Origin: an uncultured Porphyromonadaceae bacterium
Lineage (GTDB): Bacteria; Bacteroidota; Bacteroidia; Bacteroidales; UBA11471
Assembly (NCBI GenBank): GCA_900542765.1
Contig: UQOX01000005.1
Span: 1-64,000, forward strand
DNA: 64,000 bases
Reading direction: 5' to 3'
The notes below the pieces were generated by a model. The model saw only the letters and a program-made list of their open reading frames with translations. It did no database searches and was not told the origin of the DNA. Position 1 is the stretch's first letter. Every line of letters starts with the position of its first letter. A program made the translations under genes and the position numbers. Of the stretch, positions 46,801 through 55,874 are shown piece after piece.

Positions 46801-46980
46801 CTGGGCCACCGTCGCGGCACTCGCACCGGGATATACCGCCGACACCTGTACCGTGGGCGGAGTGATATCGGGAAATTGCGCCACGGGCAGGACTTCGAGC
46901 GACACAATCCCGGCCAGCACCATGAGGAGTGCCAGTACCGTAGCAAAAACAGGACGGTCGATAAAGAATTTTGAAAACAT
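43861..46980 (-). CDS. RND multidrug efflux permease (HAE1/AcrB family)
   Basis: 1039 aa inner-membrane proton antiporter, with twelve helices and two large periplasmic loops. Begins [24 protein letters not shown], typical for HAE1. The proton-relay Asp pair is in helix 4 ([16 protein letters not shown], about residue 407). [16 protein letters not shown] is the first porter-domain block, and helices 10-12 carry [14 protein letters not shown]. With the adaptor and outer-membrane channel encoded upstream it forms a tripartite exporter for drugs or bile-like compounds; the substrates are unknown. It is last in the operon, 17 nt after the adaptor gene. Confidence 0.95.
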   Translation of the reverse strand: MFSKFFIDRPVFATVLALLMVLAGIVSLEVLPVAQFPDITPPTVQVSAVYPGASAATVAQSVGTVIEEQVNGVDGMIYMSSASSSSGSYTLTVTFEVGTDIDMATVLVQNRVAIAEGNLPEAVVEQGITTRKQSTDIVLLLALESDSTLYDGLYLSNYAQLHFIDALSRLPGVGSVKVFGAGSYSMRVWLNPELMRMRGVTPSDVFAAIQAQNVEVSAGTVGSQPIDEPVDFQFTLTARGLLTTAEDFGNLVIKVLPEGNYLRLRDIARIDLGSQTYNVASTQNGRKSASMAVYQSPGSNALSVSKLVREEMDKLTGNLPAGVHYEVVLDTTDYVSASVDEVLKTFVETTLLVILVILLFLQNGRAVIIPSLTIPVSLVTTFAVMHLFGFSINMLTLFGLVLAIAIVVDDAIVVVENTTRLLDTGRYSTREAVIRAMGEITGPVIGVVLVLMAVFIPTAFVAGVTGELYKQFALTIAAATFFSGLNSLTLTPALCALFLRPSAPTRNLVYRAFDKGYNRLVSVYTSLASWLIRRPVSTTVLFLLFSTAALLLFWRWPTSFIPEEDQGYFVVSVQLPPASSLQRTEAVAARVGALLSDYPEVVYYTAINGFSLIQGGENSNTSTFFVILQNWNLRKGKGRSVFDIIADFNRRVQSVEEAVVYAVNPPAIPGLGVSGGLALELQDRNNLGTNELENAVDALLAATSGTPQLASMNSAFQGNSPQYFLHIDRDKAKMQGLKIDDIFTTLSLYLGSAYVNDFVDFGRVYQVKIGAAADSRARIDDVLRLSVRNAAGDMVPFSSFTTIEERLGLSTVSRYNMYSAAAITAVTAQGYSSQQGIDAVERLIDRVLGDNFGYEWTGTTYQETQAGTSVSLIFLLALLVVWLVLSAQYESWTTPVAVLLGLPFALLGVVAGCFLMGLSVSIYTQIGVVLLIALSAKNAILIVEFARDYRAQGESIEQAAIEAGRVRLRPILMTSLAFVLGVMPLIFASGAGAASRIALGTAVVFGMAVNMILGTLFIPCFYCLMQRLEERWFRKVGSQ

Positions 46981-46997
46981 ATCTTGTCAATTTATAA

Positions 46998-48116
46998 TTA
47001 CGGTGCAAGCACCGGACGCACGGTCATGCCCTCACGCACTTTCAGCAAAGCCCGGGTCACGAAGCGTTCGTCGGGCCGCAAACCATTTTCCACGATGGTC
47101 AGGGTATCGTCGACCGTGCCGGAGGTTTCGATATGCCGATACCTGACCTTGTCGTCGGCACCCACGACATAGAGGTACTTCCCGAGTTGGTCGGTTCCGA
47201 TGGAAAGGCTCGGGACAAGAAGGGCATTTTCTTTATAATCGGACTTGATGCGCACAGTTATATAAAGGCCGTCTTTCAATTCCCCGCGGGGGTTTCGTAC
47301 CGCGGCGCGCAACGTAATCGTCCCGGTAGAGAGATTGATGTTGGGCGCCAGATAATCGACCGTGCCCGAATAGGGTTCGGCGTTTTCCCGAGTATAAACC
47401 ATCACCCGGCGGTCGGAGGCTGTGGGCTGGGTCTTGCGCAGGTTCTCGACGATTTTCAGATATTGTGCGTCTTCTATCGAGAAATAGGCATACACGGCCG
47501 AGTCCTGGTAGATGGTCGACATGCGAGCCGGCGAAGACTGCCCCGCAATGTATCCGCCCTCGGAATAGGCCGTCAGGGAGATATGTCCGGAGTAAGGCGC
47601 ATGTATATAACAATAGCTCAGATTGGTCCGTGCCGTGTTCAATGCGGCCTCGGCATTCGACAGCGCGGCCTCGGCTATCTGCATGTTGGAGCGAGCCTGT
47701 ATCAGGTCTATCTCACTCACGGCGTTGCTGCTGCGCGCCTCCTTCATGCGGGTGTAATTGTTCCGGGCATAATCGAGTGTGGCACGAGCGTCGAGGACTC
47801 CCGCCTCGGCCTGTTTCACGGCATCTTCGTATTGGGTGGGCTCTATCACATAGAGCAAGTCGCCCTTGTTTACAACAGCACCCGATACCGGATAGCTTTC
47901 CAACAAATAGCCCGACACCCTCGCCACGACATCGACCGCATTCCAGGCCGATATGTAGCCGGGATACTCCTTATACAAAGTAACCGAACGCTGCTGCGGA
48001 TATGCCACCGTTATGTCGGGCACCGCCACGGGAGTAGCCGACCGCTTCTCCCGACACGCTTGCAGGGAGAGTGCCGCAGCCAAAAGGGAAATGTATAAAC
48101 TCCGATACATCATCAT
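46998..48116 (-). CDS. RND efflux periplasmic adaptor (MFP), lipoprotein
   Basis: 372 aa. The lipobox LSLQAC gives an acylated Cys21. The barrel-sandwich halves (VARVSGYLLESYPVSGAVVNKGDLLYVIEP and LSYCYIHAPYSGHISLTAYSEGGYI) flank a coiled-coil hairpin (about 90-150, YEDAVKQAEAGVLDARATLDYARNN...). A beta-barrel and membrane-proximal domain follow. It bridges the permease and the TolC-like channel. The middle gene of the operon, 30 nt after the channel gene. Confidence 0.93.
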   Translation of the reverse strand: MMMYRSLYISLLAAALSLQACREKRSATPVAVPDITVAYPQQRSVTLYKEYPGYISAWNAVDVVARVSGYLLESYPVSGAVVNKGDLLYVIEPTQYEDAVKQAEAGVLDARATLDYARNNYTRMKEARSSNAVSEIDLIQARSNMQIAEAALSNAEAALNTARTNLSYCYIHAPYSGHISLTAYSEGGYIAGQSSPARMSTIYQDSAVYAYFSIEDAQYLKIVENLRKTQPTASDRRVMVYTRENAEPYSGTVDYLAPNINLSTGTITLRAAVRNPRGELKDGLYITVRIKSDYKENALLVPSLSIGTDQLGKYLYVVGADDKVRYRHIETSGTVDDTLTIVENGLRPDERFVTRALLKVREGMTVRPVLAP

Positions 48117-48146
48117 ACATCTTATTTATATTGCCATTCAACACAA

Positions 48147-49574
48147 CTATTCCGAGGTATTGTCCCAACCTCCGCCCAAAGCCCGGTAAAGGTCGATGAC
48201 CGCCGAGAGCGCTATTCCCTGCGCCGACACCAGTCCGTTTTGGTAATCGAGCAAGGAGCGTTGCGCATCGAGGACATTCTGGAACGTAGAAAGGCCCCGC
48301 TTGTAAAGGTCGAGAGAAAGGGTAAGGGTGATTTTACCCTGCTCCACAAGATCGTAGAGCACCCCCAACTGCTTGACGGCTCCCTTGTAATAGGCCATCG
48401 CGTTGTCGACCTCCTGCACCGCCGTCAGCACGGCCAGATTGTACTGCTCGATGCTGGCCTGCCACTCGGCTCTCGCCTGCCGGCTGGCCTGGGTGTACTG
48501 GCGTCCCTGGAAAAGGGTCCATGTGAGCGAGGGAGCAATGGAGTAAGTGAGGCTCCGGTGGTCGAAAAATTCGCTCATGTTCCGCGCCGCGAAACCTACC
48601 GAGCCGTTCAACACCAAACGGGGCAGATAGTCGGCCCGGGAAGCACCCACCAATGCGGCGGCCGCCACGACCGACTGCTCGGCAGCCCGTATGTCGGGAC
48701 GTTGCCGCAACAAGTTGGCCGGGACACCCACGGGGACTATCGTACGGAAATCGGGAATGGGACGTTCTTTTTCCAGTACCGGAATCAAGACCGTGGGGTG
48801 GGTTCCGACCAGCAAAGCCAGGACATTGATTTGCACGGTTATCCCGGCTTCGATGGAAGGCACGGTGGCAAGGGTGCTGAAATAGACCGAACGGGCTTGT
48901 GCCACATCGAGTTGCGAAGCCAGTCCCGTTTGGTAGCGTACCTCGGTCATTTCGAGAATCGATTTCTGTGAACTGATATTCCGACGGGCCACCCCCTCCT
49001 GTTGCTGCCATACTCGCAACTGGGCATAGGCCGAGGCCACCTGCGCGGCCAACGATACCAATGCGGCGTTGTAGGTCTCCATCGATATGCGATATTGAGC
49101 CTTCTGCGAACGCACCTGCAAAGTCGTGGAACCGAAAAGGTCTATCTCCCAAGAGGTGGTGAGGGCCCCCGAGAAAAACTGTTCGCGCGCCTGCGTTCCC
49201 GCATCGGACACCCGGCCACTGGTCTGGTTTTTGTTCCAGCCGAAATTTGCCTGCAACGAGGGATAGTAGGCACTCTGCTTCATACGCAGAGCCGCCTGTG
49301 CCGACTGCACCCTGTAAAAGAGGGTTTTCAGGTCGGGACTGTTGGCAAACGCCACCGTGATGAGGGAGTCGAGCAACGTATCGTCGAGATTGAGCCACCA
49401 ACGGCCGGTAACCGGCAACTGCTGCACAAACAGGCTGTCTTCGGCCCACTGTTCGGGCAAAGGCCGGGAGAGATGTTTTTCACCCGCCGTATGCTGTGCC
49501 GAAGCCGACAGGAAACTTCCCGCCACCACGGCCACGACCCCAAAGAGGAATCGCAAAGAACTTCTTTTTTTCAT
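48147..49574 (-). CDS. RND efflux outer membrane channel (TolC/OprM-like)
   Basis: 475 aa from the ATG at 49574, where a Sec signal peptide begins (MKKRSSLRFLFGVVAVVAG...ASAQ); the open frame extends to 49727 without a plausible signal. Two outer-membrane-efflux repeats with long helices: first FANSPDLKTLFYRVQSAQAALRMKQSAYYPSL, then RQRPDIRAAEQSVVAAAALVGASRADYLPRLVLNGSVGF, the hallmark of OprM/NodT channels. No lipobox Cys, unlike OprM. It is first in the exporter operon. No regulator gene is adjacent. Confidence 0.93.
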   Translation of the reverse strand: MKKRSSLRFLFGVVAVVAGSFLSASAQHTAGEKHLSRPLPEQWAEDSLFVQQLPVTGRWWLNLDDTLLDSLITVAFANSPDLKTLFYRVQSAQAALRMKQSAYYPSLQANFGWNKNQTSGRVSDAGTQAREQFFSGALTTSWEIDLFGSTTLQVRSQKAQYRISMETYNAALVSLAAQVASAYAQLRVWQQQEGVARRNISSQKSILEMTEVRYQTGLASQLDVAQARSVYFSTLATVPSIEAGITVQINVLALLVGTHPTVLIPVLEKERPIPDFRTIVPVGVPANLLRQRPDIRAAEQSVVAAAALVGASRADYLPRLVLNGSVGFAARNMSEFFDHRSLTYSIAPSLTWTLFQGRQYTQASRQARAEWQASIEQYNLAVLTAVQEVDNAMAYYKGAVKQLGVLYDLVEQGKITLTLSLDLYKRGLSTFQNVLDAQRSLLDYQNGLVSAQGIALSAVIDLYRALGGGWDNTSE

Positions 49575-49714
49575 CAGACCTGAATATTTTGTCTGACGAT
49601 ATAACCATTTCCAAGGCGCTTTGGTTTGGTCGGCGCGATACAAAACCGCACACGGCCTTACTGTCCCCGTAACGACATTCCCATCGCCGAGAGCGATTGT
49701 TTCACGGCATTCGA

Positions 49715-49745
49715 TTTGGCTTGTCAAAGAAAAGCCATACCTTTG
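49715..49745 (+). promoter_or_regulatory. Consensus promoter of the aldehyde dehydrogenase gene
   Basis: TTTG (49715-49718), a 19-nt spacer and TACCTTTG (49738-49745) match exactly; the ATG follows at 49780. Confidence 0.8.
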
Positions 49746-49779
49746 CTCCTGCTTTACCTAAACCGAAATTTTTCTCGAA

Positions 49780-51147
49780 ATGAACGATAACGAACGTATC
49801 GAAGCCCAGCGTCTTTTTTTCGGGAAACAAAATCCCCTCTCGCTCAAATACCGGAAGCAATCCCTGAAACGGTTGCAAAAGACCATCATCAAATATGAGC
49901 ATGAAATAACAACGGCTCTCGAAAACGACCTGCGCAAGTCGGCCTATGAGAGCTATACCACCGAAATAGGATTTGTCTTGAATGAGCTGCGAAGCACCAT
50001 CAGCCATCTGCGACAGTGGTCAGCCCCGCAACGCCGGCACACCCCGCTCTTCCTTTTCGGCTCGAAAAGCCATGTTACCCACCAGCCCTACGGGCAGGTC
50101 CTTCTCCTGGCTCCCTGGAACTATCCTTTCCAACTGGTCTTTACGCCGCTCATCGGAGCCGTCGCCGCGGGCAACTGCGTGACGGTGAAATGCTCACCCC
50201 ATGCCCCGCACACCCAAGAGATATGCCGGCAAATCATCGATGAAAGTTTCGACTGCCGGCATGTCCTGTGCATCGACGCCGACAACCGGGAAACCGACCG
50301 ACTGCTCGAAATGAAATGGGATTATATTTTCTATACCGGTGGGCCGGCTTTCGGACGCCGGGTGGCAGCCGCAGCAGCCCGGCACTTGACCCCCGTCACC
50401 TTGGAACTGGGCGGGAAAAGCCCCTGCATCGTGCACCGCGACGCACACCTGGGCTCGGCAGCCCGACGCATCGTATGGGGGAAATTCCTGAACTGCGGTC
50501 AGACCTGCATCGCACCCGACTATCTATTGGTACATCGCGATGTGGAGGCTGCCTTTATCGAAAGGCTGCGGCAAGAAATCGTGCGACAATATGGTGAAGA
50601 CCCGCGGCACAACAGCGACTATCCACGCATTGTCAATCTAAAACGATTCTACGAACTTCTGCTGCTGACCAAACAAGGGGTCATCGAACATGGGGGCACC
50701 TACGACGTCGATGACTTGTATATGGCCCCCACACTGCTGTCGCACATCACCCCCGACATGCGCATCATGCAGGAGGAGATATTCGGCCCCCTACTCCCGA
50801 TTCTGACCTACACGACACTCGACGAAGCCATCGACTTTGTCAACAGTCGGGAGAAACCGCTGGCTCTCTATTACTTCGGGCAGAAGAAAAAAGAAATCGA
50901 AAAGGTCCTGTCACACACCTCCTCGGGAGGAGCATGCGTCAACGACGTGGTTGCACACGTTGCCAATTCCCATCTGCCGTTTGGCGGCATCGGAGAGAGC
51001 GGCATGGGACGTTACCACGGAAAAGAAAGTTTCTACACATTCAGCCACGCCCGCGCGGTATTAAGAAACACAACGAGGCTCAATCCCGGCATCAAGTTTG
51101 CACCGTTTGCCGGGAAATTGCCTCTTATAAAACGAATCCTGCGTTAA
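49780..51147 (+). CDS. NAD(P)-dependent aldehyde dehydrogenase
   Basis: 455 aa, class-3-like short ALDH. Catalytic Cys243 lies in NCGQTCIAPDYLL and the general-base Glu209 in LELGGKSP. The Asn of PWNYPF and the KCSPHAPHT cofactor block are kept. A C-terminal hydrophobic/basic tail (INPGIKFAPFAGKLPLIKRILR) resembles the membrane-associated fatty-aldehyde dehydrogenases, so long-chain aldehydes are possible substrates. The stop codon overlaps the stop of the convergent mgsA by 3-4 bp around TTAA (51144-51147). The pairing with methylglyoxal synthase could be chance or reflect aldehyde handling. Confidence 0.92.
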   Translation: MNDNERIEAQRLFFGKQNPLSLKYRKQSLKRLQKTIIKYEHEITTALENDLRKSAYESYTTEIGFVLNELRSTISHLRQWSAPQRRHTPLFLFGSKSHVTHQPYGQVLLLAPWNYPFQLVFTPLIGAVAAGNCVTVKCSPHAPHTQEICRQIIDESFDCRHVLCIDADNRETDRLLEMKWDYIFYTGGPAFGRRVAAAAARHLTPVTLELGGKSPCIVHRDAHLGSAARRIVWGKFLNCGQTCIAPDYLLVHRDVEAAFIERLRQEIVRQYGEDPRHNSDYPRIVNLKRFYELLLLTKQGVIEHGGTYDVDDLYMAPTLLSHITPDMRIMQEEIFGPLLPILTYTTLDEAIDFVNSREKPLALYYFGQKKKEIEKVLSHTSSGGACVNDVVAHVANSHLPFGGIGESGMGRYHGKESFYTFSHARAVLRNTTRLNPGIKFAPFAGKLPLIKRILR

Positions 51148-51623
51148 ACTTTTTCTTGGGCAAGCCGGGCCATTACAGCCTCACGATCGAAGGCAATGTA
51201 CTTCGGCGTCGAGGGCACATACTCGTCGTTGTCCCACAACGTGCTGGTAATCATCAGGTCGGCACTGTACCGATTGCAGGCAATAGGCACATTGTGCACG
51301 CGGCACTGCCGCAACAACATCTGTATGTCGGCCTCATGGGGTTGGGGATTGAGGTCGTCGATAAGGAATATGGCCAGGTTGATTTTGTGTTGTACGACAA
51401 GAGCCGCAATCTCGGCATCACCTCCCAACGGCCCCGAATTCATGCAGGTAATATCGGCCGTAACCCCTTTTTCTTCAAAAGCCTCTTTCACCAAAGAACC
51501 GGTTGTACCGGTGCACACAAGGTGATGTTTCGACAATTCGTCGGAGTTGAAGACGGCCCATTCCACCAAGTCGGCCTTGCGGTTGTCGTGCGCTACCAGC
51601 GCGATGGTCAATTTTTTCTTCAT
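51144..51623 (-). CDS. mgsA: Methylglyoxal synthase
   Basis: 159 aa. Converts dihydroxyacetone phosphate to methylglyoxal and phosphate, a bypass used when glycolytic phosphorylated intermediates build up. Conserved blocks: IALVAHDNRKADLVEW, CTGTTGSLV for phosphate binding, the catalytic-Asp block NSGPLGGDAEIAALV, FLIDDLNPQPHEADIQMLLRQC and NVPIACNRYSADLMI. Typical length. It is last in the nfeD-kdsB-M16-mgsA gene run, 24 nt after the M16 gene, and converges on the aldehyde dehydrogenase gene with overlapping stop codons. Confidence 0.96.
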   Translation of the reverse strand: MKKKLTIALVAHDNRKADLVEWAVFNSDELSKHHLVCTGTTGSLVKEAFEEKGVTADITCMNSGPLGGDAEIAALVVQHKINLAIFLIDDLNPQPHEADIQMLLRQCRVHNVPIACNRYSADLMITSTLWDNDEYVPSTPKYIAFDREAVMARLAQEKV

Positions 51624-51647
51624 AATAGTGATATTTTAGGAGAACGG

Positions 51648-52928
51648 TTAATGTTCCTGTCCGGCCACGGTTATGTAGAAGTTTTCCCGACCGAGATAAC
51701 AACGTGCGGCCGCCAACAACTGTTCGGCAGTTACCGAGCGTATCGCCTCGAAGCGCCGGTCGAAATAGGAAAAATCGAGGTCGTTGGCCAAGAGCGTCAC
51801 AAATACCTCGGCCAACGAGAAGGGGGAATCGAAAAGGCGCAACAACTCACCGGTCATGTAACTGCGCACCATGTGCAACTCATCGGCTTCGACCGGCTCT
51901 TCGCGCAAACGGTCAAACTCCTTGAAGATTTCTTCGAGAAGGGGTTTCACATACCGGGTCGCCGCCTGCGTCAGCACGACACCGTAAGAGACATCGGGAT
52001 AGGTAACGACCGACGACTGTATGCCATAGGTATATCCTTTTTCTTCGCGAATGTTCGACATGAGACGACTCCCGAAGTATCCGCCAAGAAGGGTGTTGAG
52101 CACCCTGAGGAGATGATGGTCGGGGTGCTCGCGTCCCACCAGGAAACGACCCACCCGTATGCCCGACTGCAACGCGCCGGCCTTCTCGACAAAGCGGTAA
52201 TGGTTGCCATCATGGCAAGAGACCGGGAAATAAAGCGGTGCATGCGCCTCCCCTTGGGGCAGCGCGGCAAAGGTGTCAATGACAGCCGTTTTCATTTCAT
52301 CGGTTATCCGCCCCGACAACACAAGCCGGCACTGGCGTGCCGTGTAATAGCGGCGATGGAAGTCTCTCAAATATTGTGTGGTGAGGGTATCGTAGTCGGC
52401 GGGCTGTTCCGATTGTCCATAAGGGTTTTCGGCTCCGAACAACTGTTCTGAAAAAGCCCGCGATGCCAATACGTTGACCTTCATCATATCGACCAAGAGC
52501 GCCTGCCGGTTGCGTTCCCTGAGCGTGGCAAACTCGGCTTCGGGGAAATCGGGCTCGGCCACCAAGGCATAAAGGAGCGGCAGTATGTCGAAGAAATACC
52601 GGTTGGCCACATAAAGCGTAATATAGGTGTTACGCAGGGTGGCCAATGTCTGCAAAGAAGCCCCGTAATAATCGAGCTTCTCGGCAATGTAAGCCGATGA
52701 GAGCCCCGCGGCCCCCTCCCGCAACATGGCAACGGTGTGGCGGGCGGTCAAGGGGTGGGTCTCGTCGACTTTCCCGGCAGAAAAAAGAATATCGAGGCGC
52801 GAAAGTTCCTGCTCGCCCCGGTCAATGACATACAGCGGTATGCCATTGGGAAGCGCAGTGGGTTCGACAACAGGGAATGTCAGCGTCGTGACCTCCCTGA
52901 CAAGCGGCGGAGTTGTTCTATCGAGCAT
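51648..52928 (-). CDS. M16-family peptidase homologue lacking the zinc motif
   Basis: 426 aa from ATG 52928, 8 bp after kdsB; the frame continues to 53183 inside kdsB. Two M16 halves are evident: PNGIPLYVIDRGEQELSRLDILFSAGKVDE at the start and, in the second half, VLNTLLGGYFGSRLMSNIREEKGYTYGIQSSV, the Arg-Tyr block of M16C partners. The HxxEH zinc site is absent (the region reads TARHTVAMLREGAAG), so it should be the non-catalytic subunit of an M16 pair or a chaperone-like protein. No catalytic M16 partner is encoded in this window. No signal peptide, so probably cytoplasmic. Confidence 0.85.
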   Translation of the reverse strand: MLDRTTPPLVREVTTLTFPVVEPTALPNGIPLYVIDRGEQELSRLDILFSAGKVDETHPLTARHTVAMLREGAAGLSSAYIAEKLDYYGASLQTLATLRNTYITLYVANRYFFDILPLLYALVAEPDFPEAEFATLRERNRQALLVDMMKVNVLASRAFSEQLFGAENPYGQSEQPADYDTLTTQYLRDFHRRYYTARQCRLVLSGRITDEMKTAVIDTFAALPQGEAHAPLYFPVSCHDGNHYRFVEKAGALQSGIRVGRFLVGREHPDHHLLRVLNTLLGGYFGSRLMSNIREEKGYTYGIQSSVVTYPDVSYGVVLTQAATRYVKPLLEEIFKEFDRLREEPVEADELHMVRSYMTGELLRLFDSPFSLAEVFVTLLANDLDFSYFDRRFEAIRSVTAEQLLAAARCYLGRENFYITVAGQEH

Positions 52929-52936
52929 GCGACGTC

Positions 52937-53695
52937 TTACTTTTGAGATAAGGAATCGAGAAAACGCAGGGCTTTTTCGAGGTCGTCGGGGGTATCGATG
53001 CCGATGGTTTCCTGCGTCGTAATCCCCACCTTTATGCGATAACCGTTTTGCAACCAACGAAGTTGTTCGAGCGACTCGGCAATTTCGAGCGACGACTGGG
53101 GCAGCCGGGTAATTTCCTTCAACACATCGGCCCGATAGGCATACATGCCGATGTGCTTGTAAAACGTATGACGGCTCAGCCACTCACTCGTGGGACAGTT
53201 GCGCAAATAGGGAATGACCGAGCGGCTGAAATAAAGAGCCTCCCCGGCATCGTTGAGGACGACCTTGGGCGAGTTGGGGTTGAACAGAGCCGCTTCCCCG
53301 TCGGCTTCGGAAAAGGGCTTCACCAGCGTGGCAATCTGTGTCGAAGGGGTGTCGAAACACGCCATGATGGCTTCTATCTGCCGGGGCTGGATAAAGGGCT
53401 CATCGCCTTGTATGTTGATGATGACCTCTTCCCCGCCACCGATGCGTTCGTAGGCTTCCCAACAACGGTCGGTACCCGAGCGATGGGTTTCGGAGGTCAT
53501 GACGGCACGTCCGCCGAAGTCGTGCACGGCTTGGCAGATGCGGGCATCGTCGGTCGCCACATAGACGGCAGAAAGGCACGACGACACCTGTTCATAGACG
53601 CGCTGTATCATGGTCTTTCCCCGCATGTCGACAAGAGGCTTGCCGGGAAAACGGGTCGATGCATAACGGGCAGGGATTATGGCAATAAATTTCAT
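52937..53695 (-). CDS. kdsB: 3-deoxy-manno-octulosonate cytidylyltransferase
   Basis: 252 aa. Activates Kdo as CMP-Kdo for lipopolysaccharide core synthesis in the cytoplasm. Signature blocks: [31 protein letters not shown] with the nucleotide-binding Lys, [34 protein letters not shown], and [14 protein letters not shown]. Its start overlaps the stop of the NfeD-type protease gene by 4 bp (53692-53695), and the M16 gene starts 8 bp downstream, so these genes form one operon. Confidence 0.96.
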   Translation of the reverse strand: MKFIAIIPARYASTRFPGKPLVDMRGKTMIQRVYEQVSSCLSAVYVATDDARICQAVHDFGGRAVMTSETHRSGTDRCWEAYERIGGGEEVIINIQGDEPFIQPRQIEAIMACFDTPSTQIATLVKPFSEADGEAALFNPNSPKVVLNDAGEALYFSRSVIPYLRNCPTSEWLSRHTFYKHIGMYAYRADVLKEITRLPQSSLEIAESLEQLRWLQNGYRIKVGITTQETIGIDTPDDLEKALRFLDSLSQK

Positions 53696-55110
53696 GGTTT
53701 GTCAGGATTTAACGGTACGACATAGAGTTGCATATTTTCGACCTTCACGACCTTGACCGGAGTCCCGGCTTCGAGATAGGTGTTGTGATAGGAGATGGCA
53801 TCATAATCATCGGCATCGATGCGCACCTTCCCCGAAGGCCGCATCACGGTAACGGCAAGACCTTCGCGGCCGACCATGGCCGTGAGGTGTCCCGGCACGG
53901 CGACATATCCATCTTCGATGTTCTGCTCGGCATGCAGAGCGACACGATAAAAGAGTCCTTTGCGACCGATGCGCTTCATCAGGAAGAGCGACAACAGCAC
54001 AGTGCCGAGCAGTCCGCCCAAGACGACAATCAGGCCGCGGGTGATGCTATCGACAGGGACCCAAAAGAAATTGAAATCGGTGTTGTTGAGCAAGGCCAGC
54101 AGAAGGCCGCCGAAGAAACAGATGAGCCCCAATATGCCGGCGACCCCGAATCCCGGGATTACCAGCAATTCGAGCACGAGCAAAATAACCCCCAGTATGA
54201 AAATGAGGATTTCCCACGAAGCCGCCAAGCCGGAAAAATACAACGGCACGAAATAGAGCACGGCCGCAATAATCGAAACGGCCAGTGGCAGCCCCACACC
54301 GGGCGTCTGCAACTCAAAATAGATGCCGCCGATTATCAACATGATGAGGATTCCTTGCACCACGGGATTTTGCAAAAAGCCCACCAAATTGTCGAAGAAC
54401 GTGGGGGCATAACGTTCAATCGCATAATCGTCGTAACCGAGGCGCGAGACGACAATCTCATCGACGCTCTCGGCAAGCGCCTCGCAATAGCCCCAACGGA
54501 GCGCCTCGCGGGCGGTCAGGGTGAGTACCTTGGTCGAGTCGCACAGGCCGGGCACGACAATGCGCTCATCGACCATGGCCTCGGCTATTTGCGGATCGCG
54601 CCGCCATCGCAACTCGACTCCGCCGTCGGCGGCAGGCACGGTATCATACCCCTGCGCCTCGGCCGTGGAACGTATGGTGGCCCGCATATAGGATTGGTAC
54701 TTGTCGGGCATGGCAGCCCCCGTCTGGTCGACGACGGTCGCCGCCCCGATATTGGCCCCCTCGCGCATGTAGATGCTGTCGCAGGCAATGGCTATCAAAG
54801 CCCCGGCCGACGCAGCGTTGTTGTCGATAAAGGCATAGACGGGTATGGGACTGTTGAGAATGAGCGTGCGTATCGAATCGGCATGCACGACCGTGCCTCC
54901 GTAGGTGTTGAGCCGCAGAATGATGGCCTGAGACTCCGCATTACGAGCCTCTTCGTAACCTTTCTGCATGTAACGCCAAGTCGTCGGACCGATTTCCTTG
55001 TCGATGTCGATGTGGTAAAAAAGAGGCTTGGCCGAAACGGTTTCGGCAGCCTGCATAGGCACCGGAAAGGTGAGAATGGAAAGGATAAGAAGGAATAGTA
55101 AATTTTTCAT
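53692..55110 (-). CDS. NfeD-family membrane-bound ClpP-class serine protease
   Basis: 472 aa. Signal peptide to about residue 21. The ClpP-like domain (25-235) has the catalytic Ser in [11 protein letters not shown] (Ser101) and a candidate Lys in [11 protein letters not shown] (Lys137), the Ser-Lys dyad of the STOPP-type proteases. Four to five membrane helices follow (about 255-385), then a C-terminal OB-fold NfeD domain ([36 protein letters not shown]). The archaeal homologue cuts the stomatin C-terminus; no stomatin gene is adjacent here. It is first in the operon with kdsB. Confidence 0.92.
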   Translation of the reverse strand: MKNLLFLLILSILTFPVPMQAAETVSAKPLFYHIDIDKEIGPTTWRYMQKGYEEARNAESQAIILRLNTYGGTVVHADSIRTLILNSPIPVYAFIDNNAASAGALIAIACDSIYMREGANIGAATVVDQTGAAMPDKYQSYMRATIRSTAEAQGYDTVPAADGGVELRWRRDPQIAEAMVDERIVVPGLCDSTKVLTLTAREALRWGYCEALAESVDEIVVSRLGYDDYAIERYAPTFFDNLVGFLQNPVVQGILIMLIIGGIYFELQTPGVGLPLAVSIIAAVLYFVPLYFSGLAASWEILIFILGVILLVLELLVIPGFGVAGILGLICFFGGLLLALLNNTDFNFFWVPVDSITRGLIVVLGGLLGTVLLSLFLMKRIGRKGLFYRVALHAEQNIEDGYVAVPGHLTAMVGREGLAVTVMRPSGKVRIDADDYDAISYHNTYLEAGTPVKVVKVENMQLYVVPLNPDKP

Positions 55111-55308
55111 GACAACGGGTTCTGTGACGAAGTTACATTTTTTTATCGGAAAAACAGGTCAGCCGGGAAATATTTTCATCGGAATTTCACATGTAACTCT
55201 TTTTTATATAACGGGGCACACGGCATTAAAGGTGATAAAGCTATGTTATTTAACAGATTACAGATTTATTTTTATATTAAAAAATTTTTCTTTCGGCACC
55301 TGGCGCCC

Positions 55309-55316
55309 TATATTTG
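55309..55316 (+). promoter_or_regulatory. Putative -7 element of the ECF sigma gene
   Basis: TATATTTG is an exact match 54 nt before the sigma factor ATG; the -33 position is T-rich (TTTT near 55285) rather than TTTG. Confidence 0.55.
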
Positions 55317-55370
55317 CAGGGTATTCACATGAATACACACCGTTACTCAATCATTACAAATTTTTTATCA

Positions 55371-55874
55371 ATGGAATCACAACTGTTTGTGGAGAAGCTC
55401 TTGCAATTGCAAGACAATCTGCTGAATTTTGCCTACATGCTCACCAGCGACCGTGACGAAGCCGAAGACCTATTGCAAGACACAACCCTGAAAGCACTCG
55501 ACAACCGCGACAAGTATATCGACAACATCAATTTCAAGGGTTGGGTTTTCACCATCATGCGCAACATCTTCATCAACAACTACCGCAAAGGCGTGCGTAA
55601 CCAGACCATCATCGACCAAACCGAAGATTTGTACCACCTCAACCTGCCGCAAGAGTCGGGATTCGACACGCCCGACGGTTCGCTTTCGGTGAAAGAGATT
55701 TCAAAAGCCATCAACAAATTTCCCGATGAATATAAGATTCCCTTCTCGATGCATGTGGCCGGATTCAAATATCAGGAAATCGCCGAGAAGATGGGACTCC
55801 CGCTGGGTACGGTAAAGAGCCGCATATTCTTTGCCCGCCAACGGTTGCAGGTCATTCTCAAAGATTATCGGTAA
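55371..55874 (+). CDS. ECF-type RNA polymerase sigma factor
   Basis: 167 aa from ATG 55371. Sigma region 2 (LLQLQDNLLNFAYMLTSDRDEAEDLLQDTTLKAL...FKGWVFTIMRNIFINNYRK) and region 4 (KAINKFPDEYKIPFSMHVAGFKYQEIAEKMGLPLGTVKSRIFFARQRLQ) are complete. No anti-sigma factor or TonB receptor gene is adjacent, so this is an orphan ECF of the EcfO/EcfP type common in Bacteroidales. Its stop codon abuts that of the convergent porin gene with no space between (55874/55875), leaving no room for a terminator. Confidence 0.93.
   Translation: MESQLFVEKLLQLQDNLLNFAYMLTSDRDEAEDLLQDTTLKALDNRDKYIDNINFKGWVFTIMRNIFINNYRKGVRNQTIIDQTEDLYHLNLPQESGFDTPDGSLSVKEISKAINKFPDEYKIPFSMHVAGFKYQEIAEKMGLPLGTVKSRIFFARQRLQVILKDYR

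Noticed and set aside
49575..49727. Upstream extension of the efflux channel frame
   Set aside because: The clear Sec signal begins at the ATG at 49574.
52937..53183. N-terminal extension of the M16 frame into kdsB
   Set aside because: The extension overlaps kdsB codons and has no homology-like pattern; ATG 52928 gives a normal M16 start.
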